From Rhyacophila brunnea (Eukaryota > Arthropoda > Insecta > Trichoptera > Rhyacophilidae): a stretch of 64,000 nucleotides of DNA. The DNA is taken from assembly GCA_022495005.1 (NCBI GenBank), contig JAGYXB010001793.1, forward strand, positions 496,001-560,000, given 5' to 3'. The notes beneath the pieces are model-generated. The model was not told the DNA's origin and searched no databases. It saw only the letters and a program-made list of their open reading frames with translations. The position numbers and the translations under genes are program-made. Within the stretch, counting starts at the first letter, position 1; every line of letters begins with the position of its first letter. Positions 35,601 to 50,600 of this stretch are shown here, in pieces.

Positions 35601-38600
35601 AATAAATTAGTTTGCTATTTCAACAGTAATATTGTTATTCTCGAAATAAAAGTGATATGGTTTTAAAATATATACAAATAATATTATATAATGTGATATA
35701 TGTAGCTAACTATATTATTTCTTGTAAACTTTCTGCAAAAAATATGTGAGTCAATTCAATTTATTGATAATTTCTTAAATTGTAATTTTGCTTTATATCC
35801 GATATAAAGACGTATAATTGATTGAGATGATAATTAATATATTCTTGAAGTCCAAAAATTACGAGTAGCGTAACATGGCATGTTGTGCATGACGCGGAAA
35901 GACAACGAAAGAGATCGATGAATAAAGATGCATACAGAAAGACGTGATGTGATAGAGGTCGCTAAGCAAATTAAATGGCAATGGACTGGCATATCACTCG
36001 GTGAGTGGATCAATGGTATATAAATGTCGTCATACAGTGGTGCGCAAGGGGCAATAAACAACCAGAGGGATGCCCTAAAATTAGCTGGATCGGCGAACTC
36101 ATAATGTTCGGTGGATGTAAGTGAACAGTGGAAGGAGCTAGTGTAAGCCTTCATCTAGTAGTGGATCGACCTCGGCTGATAATGATGACTATATAATATA
36201 ATATTCATTAATCTTATGAGTCACTTGCTAAATGTGGTGTTTTGTATAGAATGAATATTATGAAGAAAATATCTAAAGGACAGTCCTTGTAAAAAATTAT
36301 TAAAATAGCCGATATTGTATAACTTCATAGTATTATGCCCTTTTTAACAATCAACATGTCAGCTAAAATAAAAAATATAGAATTTCAATATTCCACGGTT
36401 TGAAAAGTCCAGGGCTGCATCGAGGAAGTGTGGGCGATGCGATGCGATCATCAGTCGTGGAGTACGTGGCTGGTATTGTTTTGGAACAGCGCACGCGTCG
36501 ATGCCTGACAATAAATATGTCGCCACTACTGATATCCCAGCGGACCGTGCCTACCCTGGCCCGCCTACCCGCACACCTCGCGGCCTGACTGTTCGTTATT
36601 CCATCAGATTAACGACGGGCTTAATGCAGTTTGCACCGTGCGATGAAATTTTCGCGCCATATCAAAATATCAACCCATCCACTTTCCTATACATACACAT
36701 TCTAGTGATAAATAAACATATTGAAATTGTCTGTTTTCATGTAATGTTAGCTGAAAAACATTAATAAATGAATTACCTGGAAACGAAAAATAAAAACATG
36801 AATCTTGATTCTCATGAACATTCTGAGAGATTAAAAGATTCTGCTGTCCCATGAAATACATATATATGTTGGGTGCAACGTTGCAAAATTAAAACATTTT
36901 TCTTGGCAGATCTAGCATTTTTGCAAGCTTGCAAAATAGGCATATTATGGCGTATGGCGTTAAAACTAGCATTTTTGATACCATAACAGCTTAAAATTTC
37001 TCACAAAAAAGCTAGAAAATGCTTGAAAATCAGCATGTTGGCTTCTTGTACTTTATAATATTATACCAATAATCAAATACATGTACTTAACATATTATTA
37101 TGATTTTTTTTAAGTGACGACCAAATTTCGTACCTGATCAGTTTTTTTTGTAGGACTTAGGTATTAATTAGTAGCAAAGCAATTAACTATCCTTCAAATA
37201 TTTTGTTGTCGCAAAACAACTAGACATATTTTTAATCATAGGAAAATCTAGTATTTTTTTCTGCCAGATAGCTTATTTTATTATCCTATCTGGCATATTT
37301 TTGTCAATGGCAGTTGGAAACAATGCCGGGGTGCTTACTTGATCTAAATTCAATTAGTTAAAAAAATGAATTTATTCAGACTCCACTGCAAACGCTTGAT
37401 ATAAAATTTAATGTCACTAAATATTAGATATAACATTTAGTATCTAAGAAAGGATATATTAAATGACCCCCTAATTAAGAGAATCATAACAAACATTTAG
37501 GCCACTACAGAGGAAGTTGTATTACCAGATTTTTGTTTTTACGAGAAATTGATGTTAGCCACTTGCTTAACTTATTAGGTCAAAACACGTATGAACGTGT
37601 GAATTTGCCAGATACAGGATTCGAACCCGGGACCCACGTTACCGGTCGCTTATCGTGGGCGTCAATTATTGCATGGTTTACGGCGTTTACGCAATAAGCC
37701 ACAGCTAAAAATAATACCATTCATTCTAAGTAGTAAAAATGCAAGCGTTTGATATCTAGCCTTTCTTGAAGGCAGTAGAATTTTGACTCTTTTGAGAGAT
37801 AAGCTGATCATTGATGCAATTTGAAAAAGTCGCCTGACATCATGGCACGGTGAGTGTTATGACGTTATAATAAAATCCAGGAGACACTTTTATGGTTCAG
37901 CGATCACTAAAATGACGAGACAAATTTCCCACGAGAACCGATTTTAAATTGGCGACAAAATTTTCAATATTTATGCATTTCTTCTGAAATTTTTCGAAGT
38001 TATTATAACACTATATCAATATTTTTTATGGCGAAGGATGTCGAGGGAGGCGAAAAATGCGTAAGCGAAAATAATAGTGCGCACTTGGACAGTTATACTT
38101 ATACATTTACGGGACTAATAGTATTTTATTGAGCATATTGGTATACATGGACGTCAAAAATGTACGAAATCGATGATATTTCAAGAGCTTACTTATATTA
38201 AAATAATGGATAATTAATGTAACATAACATGTCTTTCTGGTGATACAATTATATGTGGATATATCCCTCTTCTCCATACGTGTCTATCCAAAGCCTTTAC
38301 CTGACGTATAGCATCTTCAAATCAACTATATACTATCCTTCCATCTTGTGTGCGATCGACAAGTCTTCGTTTGCCTTCCGGCTTTCCGAATGTCAGTTTG
38401 TTTATCATGAATTATTTGTACATCCTGTATATATAAGCCAGCCATATAAAGTGGGTCAATTAGTATTTTTATAGTGCTTACGTAATTATTTAATAATTTA
38501 ACTAATTAAAAAAAATAATCCTACCTATTATTTATGGACCATTTATGTCATATCATATTAACTCTACCCACAAGAAGCTGTCAAATGATTGCTTAAAATG

Positions 38601-41600
38601 TGATAATATGTAATAGTGAACTGACTTTATATCAAACTGTCCGTCAGATGGAATCGTCAAATGTCTCAGATTTTGTTGTTTATTATTCTTCGATAATGAA
38701 ATTCCGTACATTCCTCAGAAAAAAATGTTCAATTATTGACCTCTATTGTTGGTTTAGATGCGTATTTTGTATGCCATTATATTCCCGAAAGGGGTTTGTG
38801 TCGGTTGTGAAAGGTTACTGCGGTTATATGTAGTTACAAACGTGGTTATTAATTTTCCAATTTGTGTGGCAAAGTTATTCCAAAGTAATTATCACCCTTT
38901 CGCGCGCGAATGGACAAATGTGCACTGAGCATCGAGTAAATACGACGGCATCAACACTATCCGCTTTGATAAATTAATGAAATTCACCTTCGAATTTTTG
39001 CTCATAATATGGTAACATTTATTATTATTACGGTTTAGGATTTTCCCCCACAGTAATGACAATACTGACTGTATATTTTACTTGATATGTAGCGACATCC
39101 CGTTTCCGCCTTCGTACAGTGGTAAGATAGTAGTTTAGTTTAAGTGCCTTCAAGAAAATAAATCTTTCAAAGAAAGTTGTAGGTAACAGTTATAAGGTTC
39201 TAAAAGTTGTACATGTTATCTTTAAGCACCATCAGAACTATTACATCTAGTCTTTTTGTTATTTTTTTGATCCATAATAACTCTCAGATCAATTCCGTAT
39301 ATTATTATCTACCTACATGACGATTACCTAAATTGCAAGTTAACACTAATAATTAACACCTGCGCATCTATTCTATACACAGGGCCGGCGCGTCCTTATA
39401 GGCGAACTAGGCAAACGCCTAGGGCACAAAACATAAGGGGGCACACAAATGGAGAACTAAAATAATTAATTTACATATTTTAATAATTTTAAATACTTAA
39501 TACGTTTTATTTATTTTGATGTTTTTAACTGTTTGTTGTAATTATGTATCATAAGTAATGATCGAATGCGGAATCTGGCGGCGTTCCATGGCCAGCATCA
39601 GGTATACAAACGATACAGCCAGATACAAACGGTACAAACGATACAAATCCCGGGGTTTTGTCACAAAGCTGTGTATTGCTTAGTCTTATTACTTAAAAGC
39701 GTTTACAAGACGGTTCTGGACCAACTCAGCCTCTCGCTACATGATTCGGAAAACATTCCGATCGCTAATCAAAATTTTTATTTTCTATCGACCGTTTTTG
39801 TTAAAACTGCGACATTTCCAGGTACGTGGTCTAAGCTAATCCAAGATAAAAAGAGAGAAGAGATAAGATGAGACCGAGATAAGACCGTATACGTTTTTAT
39901 CTCAGCAATTTATATGAATATAGAGTTCAATAAATATATAATTATTTTTCTGGGTCGACACATCGTTGTAAAGTTTTATCTAACCGTATCCCAATGTTTA
40001 CTCTCAAACTATTGAGCGAAACAAGATGGGAGAGCCGAATTGAAGCTTTGAAGCCTTTAAGATATAATCTTGGTGATATTATATTATCATGCATTAATGG
40101 AGATATATTTTGATGACACAATTTTGAATAATTAATCTGGAAATTCTTCCAGAATTGAAGCAAATGCCCTTCTTTGCTGATGTAATTTGCATTATTAAAT
40201 TTATGGTGTCAATTGTCGCATGGTACAATATTCTTTTAGAAGTAAATATTGCAAGTAAAATATTACAAGGAAAGGATATTGATATAACATATTCTGCTTC
40301 AAATTAGGTAGTTAGAGCTAACTAAAAAATATTTACTAAGATGCAGGAGTGATGAAAGTTATGATCAAGTTTCAATTGATGCTGCTGAGATGGCAAAGAT
40401 GTTAGAAACAGAACTAAAATTTGACACAAAACATATTCGAAGGAAAAAACAGAAACGGCACTTTCAATATTAAGCTGAAGACCAGGCACCCAATAACCTA
40501 AACAGCAATACAAAATAGGTTTCTACTCTCCAGTTTTAGACATGGATATACAATCTATCGAATAGAGGTTCAAACAATTATTGGAGCGACATAATATTTT
40601 ATTTGCCTTCAAACAAAAAGCCACCTGCAGATATACTTGTCGACTGCAAAATTTTAGAAAATGCTTTGAGTCATAATGCTAACAAAGATATTGATGCTAA
40701 CGATCTATGCAGTGAGCTTCAAGCAGTAGCTCGAAGACTTTCAAAGTCTATGCCACGACCAGAAGTACTGCTCTTTATAGTGGAACAAAACATTGAAAAT
40801 TGTGTACCAAATGTTTTTGTAGCTCTAAGAATATTAATAACACTTCAATAAAATTGATGATTATTAAAACGTAGGTACTTGCGGTCAACGATGTCACAAA
40901 ACAGACTAGTTGATTTATCAACAATTTCAATTGAGTATGACCAAACTACGACATTAGATTTGAAGAAGTTGATTAATTTTTTTGCAAAAAAGAAGGCTAA
41001 ATTTAATTCTGTAATCATGTCTATTTTTTTTTGTTAAATGTGCATTTTTGTTTATTGTTTGGTTAGAAATTCTTTTTTTTTGTTGTATTGTATATTTGAA
41101 ACTGAAAAATAAATAGTTTACATATAATTTTCTCATGATTTTTCTCTTATGTGTGTGCGTGCATGTTTTATAATAATTTATTAAATTAAAATTTTTGGAA
41201 GATACTGAAATTATTTTATTAATAAGTGTCTATTATAATATGTCTAATGATCCCTAAATGTTTTTTTTATTATTTCGAAAAAAATGAGACAATTTGTTTC
41301 TTATCATTTCCTTATCCATTGGTTTGTTTATTGGTCTTTTTAATCAGCATTGTTCCCATTTCCATGAATGTTGAGCCATTCTTGGATTTTACAGATATTG
41401 AGGTTTTCTATTTCACATGCATACATTATCTTAATTATCGAGGAGGGTGTATCTTACAGTTATGCGTATATCAGTTTGTTGCATTTACAAGATTACCCCA
41501 GTCTTGTTTTTTTTTTTTTTTTTTTTACTAGAGTGTGTTAAAATTAAGCAAATCTAATGATAAAAATGACTTACATCAGCAATATATTGATAGACCGATT

Positions 41601-44600
41601 TTCCTAGAGCCCACTCTGTTGGGGTTTGGCAAGAAATAGAGTTGATATCCGGAAGTCGCCTTGTACTCATCAACAATGTATTGAGTGATTCCGTTAAGTG
41701 ATTTACTGCATCTATCATCAGTGCAGAATTAAACTGAAATAGTCATATATAAATTATAAGTGAGTATTGGGGTCTAAAAAGATGAAAAATCAATCTTCTC
41801 ATTTACAAAACAGTAATAAGACAAGCAGATAATTTTTGTATTTCCGTCTTTATGAATTTTTGTTGGTTATGTTATATTATAATGAATTTATTGACATTAA
41901 AAACATTATATCTATACCTATATGATAATACAATAAGTCTATTAAAAATTTAAGAAATTCTAAATGTACAGAAGATGATGTGTGTAAAATGTATTATACT
42001 CAGAATAAGGAAAAAATGCGAACACATTTTAATACTACCAAGTTAAAAACTAGGGCTTCGAACCGTAAGTTTTTTCGTGTCGGTTTTCTTTCCGGTTCAA
42101 GTAAAAAATATATATCTGTTCGATTCCGGTTTTCGCTTCGAAAAAAATAACGGTTTTTACAGTTTTCGGTGCATCTCCGAGTGAATAATGTTTAAATGTT
42201 TTCATTTGTATTAAAAAAATATTTTCTACCATAACTTAGCACATGTTATGGTACTTATTTAACACGGCGATACGCTCCAAACTCAATTGTTATGCTGAAT
42301 CGCACGGTCGTAGCCGTAATTTTTTGAAATTACACATAAAATTTTTATTACACATAGAAATTATGAGAATAATGTCGAAATACGTCACGACAACTGACGT
42401 GGGGAGTAAGATCATGTTAATACGCGTGTTTGAACATGTGCCGAACCGAAAAAACAGATATTAAAAAAATAAAAAAATAATGGTTTTTCTGGTTGTCGGT
42501 TCAGTTTCGGTTCGAAGCCCTGCTAAATGAACTTGATGTATTACGAGATGAAGTATCGTTGGTAAGTTTTGCTCGTATGTGGTTTATGGTATTTAATATT
42601 TTGACAAGAACGCGCTTTTGTTATTTATTTATTTTTATTATTGTTGTTTATTTTGAGATATCAAATAATGAAATTTATATGTTAATTATCTCCAAAAGTA
42701 AATCTACGAGGCCCATATTGTTTTGCATTTATATCAGGAATTTATGGAGGTTTACCATGTAGTATAGAAGAAGAATAAAGATTCGGAAACAAGAGACAGG
42801 TTATTATCTCTCAGTCGCATAATTTATGCTCATGGTATCAATTCTAGATTACCTACTAATTTAAACAGATAAATTAAACATCTTACAGTAACGGTATCTG
42901 GACTGGGGTCATAAACAGCTTGCTCTTCATTATAATGCAGCTCCCGGAAGACATGGTTTCCACCTCCATAGACAACTCGAAACGCAGTGATGTTGGCAGA
43001 AGCATTTTGGAATTCGCCGTAGTCCACGGTATGAGCGTCTAATGATGTCAAGATATATGTCTGGAAAATAAACCAAGAAAAACATGTTAATACAAATATG
43101 GTTTTCTGAAAAGTTTTCGAATAGACAAAGAAATACAAGCTAGTTCAAGGCGGTAGATCCAAACAAAGTGATACTGTGAAGGTTGAAACATAGATCTAAT
43201 CATCAAATATGTTACGGAGAGGTATTTACAACGTGAAAAATTATTCTATTTTACGATCGTAAATATTGGAGAGTTAAAATCAAGCGACCCGGGCTAAGTC
43301 GGACTGGCGATAGTTTTCTGAAATAGATAGGGCCCGTGTTATGCCCGATAGCGGGTGTGGTTTGGTGGCGTCATTAACTTCAATGACGATAGTTTGCCAT
43401 TCCCGGCGGATTGTATGAAGGTTAAGATTTGTAACTGACACCTGTTTTCTCATAATTTAACGAGTTTGGTCTATCTAGGCAGGTAGTGAGCTACAAATAT
43501 AGAATTCTTAAAGCTAATCATGACATAATACCTACATACAATAAAACTTAATATCGTTATTAATAATAAATTGAGGATAACTCCTGGTTATATGACAGCC
43601 AGACGTCGGTTTCGGCTTACTCCCCGAAGTGAGGTCAATTTCGTAAACGACAATATTTAAATTAATGGCAAGATTGCCAACAGTGAAATAACCATATAAA
43701 AGGCAATCGAAAAATACCGGATTATTAAATTTGTATTATAATTTATTATATTATGAATTATAAAATTTCCAAAACCACTAATATAGTAGGTATCCAACTT
43801 TTTGTGGTAAAAGAAACGTTCAAGAAAGTTTATAAAAATTAGTACCTACACCATGAAGCCTGATTGTAAAACTTTTATTTTTAAATCGAGTAAAAGCTAC
43901 TCACTCGTATTCCATTTGAGATGAGTTGAACTAATATTCTTCATTTATTGATTTATTACATTGGCCAGCGGATGTTCGTAGAAATAAATAATATACCTCT
44001 ATATTATGAGAGTGTACTCTATGGTCCATCATCATGACTGTTACTATTTAACGATCTCACCTGATGAGGTTCCAGCATACCAGCGTCTCTGGCTTGCCGC
44101 AGATACTCGAGAATCGTTTCCTTGGAGCAGTCCATAATGATATGCGTCTCTTCAGTGTTTGCGAGGTCTTCGAATATTGGAGAATTAGATTCGCCTGGTG
44201 TAAGTTGATGAAGTGTCATTTGACCCATAGATAAGTTTTCAAGAACTTTTTGAATACGGCGAAGACCTACAAATTATTCGATTATGTACTGTGTTCAATT
44301 GCTTATACATAGGTTTATTATATAAAACAACTAGCTCACCCAGCAAACGTTGTTCTGCCATATAAATTATTTCTAGTGAATATTTTGGTTGTTAAATAAA
44401 AAATAACAAATGTATCGTAAGTGTGTGGGGATGGGATCTATGACAGAAAGAGGAATAGAGCGCTGTAGACGATGACCGCCGATAAAAACAAAAAAAACAT
44501 CAACAATTCATTTTCTCAATTCAAAATGAGTAATGATGTTCATAATGAATGAATTACCTGTGGCAGGATCTCGTTGTTTAATGTTTATGCAATATCCGTC

Positions 44601-47600
44601 TTGTCCCTTCCAGAAAATTAGCAGATATTGGAGAGCGTCCTATGAACGGTGTGTGTCAGCAATGAACTCCAGATTATTGTTTCTTCTTCGAATCACGATT
44701 TCTCGCGTCGATGTGCGGTCGCCAACCATGATTCCAGCAATGTCGTCTACAACAGGGACATGGAATCGACGCACGTGCTCTCCAGCTGGTGTTTTATCAG
44801 TATTGATGACAATAGCGTGATTGTCACTTTGCAATTCGTGCATGTGTGCTTTGAAGAATTTCAATAATTCATTGTGCTCATTCAACAGGGCGTCCAGTTC
44901 GCCGACGATGCGCCTGGCATTAGGCGAATTGAGGCTATTGTAGCCGCAACGTGCATCCACATGATTGATGTCCTCACCGCCCATGAAGTAGATTTGTAAA
45001 AATTTATGTGGTTCGTTTGGCATTGGCAGCAATGAGCCTACTTTGTGGTATACTTGGCCTTTGATTTTGAACGTAGAATGGAATTGTTGACCATTTGCCG
45101 CAGTATTGTGAACTATTTCTGTTGCTCCAAACGAAGTCATTTGGAAGCATGAATTGAATGTGCGAATGGACTTCAAGAACAGGTTTGAATCTGGAACCGT
45201 GCCGATGAGCAAGCCGTTCAATGGTTCTGGTGGTATCTCAATTTCTGGTAGTTGCACTTTTCCTAATGCGCAACACATCCCGGCTGACTCATGTTTGAAT
45301 TTGAGCGCATGACAATGGGGACATTCTTTGTCCATAGCACCAATCAGCACTTTCGGATTCAATATCTGGCTCGTACTCGAATGCGAGACGAAGGAACGAA
45401 GCGGATGTTAATGTTTGATGTACTTGTTGGCGTTGTCAGTCATTTGCTCTGCGTATGTTAACTACGAACCGGTGCGCTTGGCTCCGTTCCAATTGTTGTT
45501 GTTGATTTCGTTCAGCTCGTGCCTCTTGTGATTAAGATACACGCGATTGTGACATGCTTACACGCACATTTTTGTTATCTTATTGGATTTGTTCGTCTGT
45601 TTTTTCTGCTCTACTATTTTGCATGTTTGTTGTTTTATTCGTTCGACGGCCCAAATGGCCCCCCTTGCGTCTTGCTGGCATTGTGACTTTGATACACACA
45701 CATAAAAATAGATAAATTAAAATAAATCGTACAAAATTTTGCACGCACTGCGTTGTAATATGCCGAATGAAATGTCAAAATGACGCGACGCTTCTCTTGA
45801 ATTCTTCTCGGACGTAGCGCTATCTGTCATTCAACAACATAAATAATTTCGTTCTGTTTGAAATACGAACGACGGTTAAATTTGTTCATACAAAAATAAT
45901 AAAATCGCGATTAAAAAATGGGAGGGTGGGGGTAGGAGAATGAAAATTTGGGGTTATAGGTATTTTTTTATGTCAAATAATAAAAAAAATACAAAAAAAA
46001 AATTGTCAAAAAAATAAAAGAAAATTTTTCTGGATAGAGATACCTTAATCACCTAGCGGTATAAAATATACTTGTTGACCTATTCTCATATCTAACAAAT
46101 ATACATAAAAAAATTCATAAAAATCGGTCGAGCCATTTCGGAGGAGTTCGACCACAAACATCGTGACACGAGATTTTTATATATATAGAGATTTACATAT
46201 TTAACTAATAAACCATTTCTTTTATTTAACGAATAGGGCACTTAAGATACCTTGATTTAAAACACAACGACCGATAGCCAACATTAACCCACTTTGATGT
46301 AAGAACTACTAGTAAAATTTGTCGTAATCAAATAGGATGCCGGTAGCTTGATTTGTTAAAGCACATCCAAGGCACAAATCCAGTGGCCACTGTCAAGTTC
46401 AAGTTCTGTCGGGCGTCATATTTTTTTCAAAAATGATCTATAACTAACAATTATTGACATTTCGTCCGTTTAGGTTTAGAAAAACATTGTGAACTTGTCA
46501 AAGTTCTTCGAAGCAGACGAAATTGGTCTTGATATTTATTAAATTATATGGATTGATTAGATACCTACTAACTGTGTATATTTTAAGTAATATAATGACT
46601 TTTCTCTAAGAATAAATGGTTAACAACAATAAAATGGTAAAACAATTTACACAGTGCATATCATATAATTAACATCGAATTTGATCGATTAAATTACGCT
46701 AGAATCGTTGTATAGAATTCATGATTGAGGATTCAATCGTATCTTCCTACAAGTTATTACCATCTCAAACTGGTCTCTTGGGCCTTGGTCTTAGGGATGG
46801 CGACGTGCTAGTGGGTTGGGTCATTTTGTGGAGTTAATCAGGTTACCGAGGCGTTATGAGCACCGCCCTGGTACCGGATTTTAGAATAATGGTGCCTAGT
46901 TACTATTTTTACATAGCCTTTTTTTGGTTAAAAGTATATTATATACTATTTATTAAATACCTAACATGAAGTTCGATTGGATAAAACTATATTTTTTATA
47001 ATTGTTTAGTACTTTGTCATGATGATAAATTTATTTGGAAGAATATGTAAAAGATATTTAAAACTAAAAATTGAATATTAAATAGGCTTTATAAATAGTA
47101 TTACAAAAAACCCATACCTCAAAGGGAAACTAGTTAAAAGTTTGCGATTCAATAAGACAACTTCCAGACGAGGCGAAGTCTTCAAGCTTTTATTTTATTA
47201 TTTTTTTTTGAAAATATTGCCGGAGCTCACGATTAAAATTTTCTTCGAAAACTTAACCAAATTACTATTATAGGTAAATACAAACTAGTTTGCAAAATCC
47301 CACGTTTTATAAAATAGAAAAATGATATTCATAATCAATTGATTTAAGTTTTGTATTTTTTCAATTGCGACTCCGTACAAAAGAAAATTACTGCAAATTC
47401 ATTTAATTTTATTGATGAATATATTATATATAAATGTATCTATTCTAAATTATACAAATTATAGAATAGGGTAAGAGCTACTATTATGGGCCATCTTCGA
47501 TTATTGGCCACTTGCAGATAAAATCTAATCCGACCGGATTCCGGCGTCCTGGTAGGCCACTAAATACTATCTATATAGTGTATACGGCGGAGCTACGGGA

Positions 47601-50600
47601 TGCTGGTTTAACCTGAAACGCAAGCAAGAAGACTGGCGAGGGATTTATAGTCTAATAATTATGGTAAGCCTACCTATAAGCTTATTTTAGAACGCGTCCA
47701 GAAGATATTTCTTCGATGTCTTTATTTTAAGACATAATTTATAACTATTTTCCTTTTGATAATACGTCAAATGATTATTTTCCAACTGCCTTGCTGGCAT
47801 GCTTACTTTTCACTCTCTTGGATCTTGTAGGTCTCTTCTGCTTTTTAAACATTTTTGCCTATTATCGCGAGGAATGGTTTCAAATCCTGGTGTCCTAATG
47901 AATTTGAATTTACATGCGTCTGTAAATGACCTACGTGGTCGCAGCCATGATTATTCTGGATAGGAACAGTTTCCTCATGTCAAGCCTATCAAGTACCATT
48001 AGCGAGGGGTGCAAGACTAGTCAATGCACTCCCCACGTAGACATTTTCGGAGACGTGCTATGTATTTTGTATTCGAAATTTTATTTTTCTGTATAAAATT
48101 GTATATTTTTTGTTTTCAAAAATTGTATTATGTTGTATAAAATTGTACTTTTATTTATTATTATTATTTTATATATTCTCTTCTTCTCTTTTGTGAGGGT
48201 AATATTTGTTATAATGTAAATCTCATGTTATGCACATCTTGAATTTAGATTTGTTATGTCCACAATGTTTTGTTTTCTTAAATAAATAAATAAATATTAG
48301 TTACCTGAGACAGTTTATATTCATAAAGATATAATTTGAACCCACCATCGTTATCTTCATAAAGGATAGAGAAAGATTCCCAGTCGGAGTCCACGACAAG
48401 ATCAGCAAGCGACTTCTCGAAAGTTTGGTGATCGGGATAAAAGTTGAGTGCCATCGGGGCGTCGGCGAATTCCTGGGGAGGATCGAGGGATGAAAACGTC
48501 TGGAAGTTTGGAATCTTGAGAGTCTTGCAGATTGATTCGACGATGCCACGCGTCTCTCGGGATTCGGGACCAAAGATGGCCATGACACCTTCGCTTGTCA
48601 GGTTGCAAGCTTAAAAATAATAACGAAAATATACATAAATATTTGTCAGCGTTAGAAAAATATTTTTATGATACACGTGAAAAAAGGAGCTTTCAAAAAA
48701 AGCTTTAATATAATAAAATATATTTTTCATGTATTGAAGCAAAACATTCAAAAAAGTATTATGCTAGTAATAAAAATGAATAATCACATTAAATAAATTT
48801 CACCATTATAGTTAAAATAAACAGGACATTTCCACCGGGACAGATGCTATGTAAATTATTTCACATGGAAATGAAATGAAATGCAGTGAGTCAACATTTT
48901 TTTAATAACACAACGAATACTGTTTTTGAAATACGATAGTCTGTTGAAACTGTGTGGCGATGATAGCAAAAAATTAATTCAACGTTGCTCTTTCCTATAA
49001 AAATGGTAGCAGTAGTTTATTTTATCTATCATCGGGATGACAAGTAGAATAGTAATTATTTAAATTGCTTGTTTATGTGCTAAATAAACATATATATTTT
49101 TAAAACGAAATCTACGATTACCTATTTAGATGTATCTTTATGATGATATATTGGTAAATAATTAATGTGTGTTAATTGGAGTGTTTTTATATGTGGAGTT
49201 TTCTATATGTACTTAATACAATTTCACGAAAAAATTCTCATAAGTTTTAATTAATACATAATTATTAGGTATATTATATTTTTATATTCATATATGTATA
49301 TTCTTTTTAATGCAACAATAGGCCACGAGGCCCAACAAAGTTAGAAGTTTAACAGTACTGTAGTAATATACGATCACAAACACCCAGGCATTATTGTGAC
49401 CTCTCCAAGTCGAACTCAGCGCCAATGGATGAAAAACCGGCGCCTTACGCACTGGACCCCGAGGGCCGCCTTTTGAAGCGTTTCTTCAAATCACTACTAT
49501 GGGTTCAACCCGAAATGATTTTTTTTGTCATACTGTCGAAAAGCTCGAGATGCCATTGCAATAGACAATTTTGTATTTAGTGATTTGGCAATACACAATT
49601 AATGGTCCATAAATAAAAAAGAACAATGATTACTTACTCATGACGTCTTTTTTGGTTACTTACTTAGGTACTGTACGATTTTACGAGATTGTTAATCTCA
49701 ATAATGATGGTTCATTATCAGTAGCATGCGGTTTGCAGATACAGGGCATCCCCAGAATTATTCGTAAAATATGTATCTATAGTCTAAGGTAAAATATAAT
49801 ATAACATCCAGGCTCAAGAGTCAAGACTGTCCATGCTACTGCAGTGTTGCCATGTCTACTGAAATTTCAGTAGATCTACTGATATTTTTTGCCAATATCC
49901 TACTGAATTTTTGATTTTTTTCGAAATTCAAGAAATCTACTGATATTTGTGTTTCTCCATAATTGTAAGTTTACTGATGATTATTTTAATAATAAACTTG
50001 AAATGATTTACGCACGATCCTTTTTAATGTGTTACACTTATAAATTGACGAAGAAAGCATTGTAACTCTACCCAAGAGCGCCATTTTACCCATTAATATC
50101 ATCATTGTTTACAATAAATTAATATTATTAATTATTTTTATCCTTATTAGTCTTAAATTATATCTAATATACTACATTTTCCAAAATCTACTGATATTTT
50201 ATGAAATCTACTGAATTTTTTGTCAAAATCTACTGAAATTTTAAATTTTGACTTGGCAACACTGCATGATAGGTCCCTGGACGGAGCACACGCACATTTT
50301 ACCCGCCATACATAATAATTATCCAGCGTTGCAACATATTTATATATCCATTTATTTGAGTTGAATATTAAAGATTATGAACGTTTGCGACGTAACGTGG
50401 TACATCTTATGACTGTGTTGTTGACAAGGCCTGCCATGCATTGACTTGTACCGGGACGCTATTGTTGTTATTAGTATGTTGATATTTATTGCGCAATTCC
50501 AGAATACATTTTATTTAAAAAATATAATTGTTTTAATGACTCTATATTACACATTGATTGAGACTGTCACACCAGCTTTTTCACATTGAATATTGGATAT

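Noticed and set aside
41506..41526. Poly-T run next to exon 6 donor as a functional element
   Set aside because: Simple homopolymer in the intron; nothing distinguishes it from ordinary low complexity.
48305..48345. Longer exon 3 ending at the donor GTAACT
   Set aside because: Frame is open, but the end phase (0) does not match exon 4 and the encoded residues do not fit the family; donor GTGGGT at 48345 does both.
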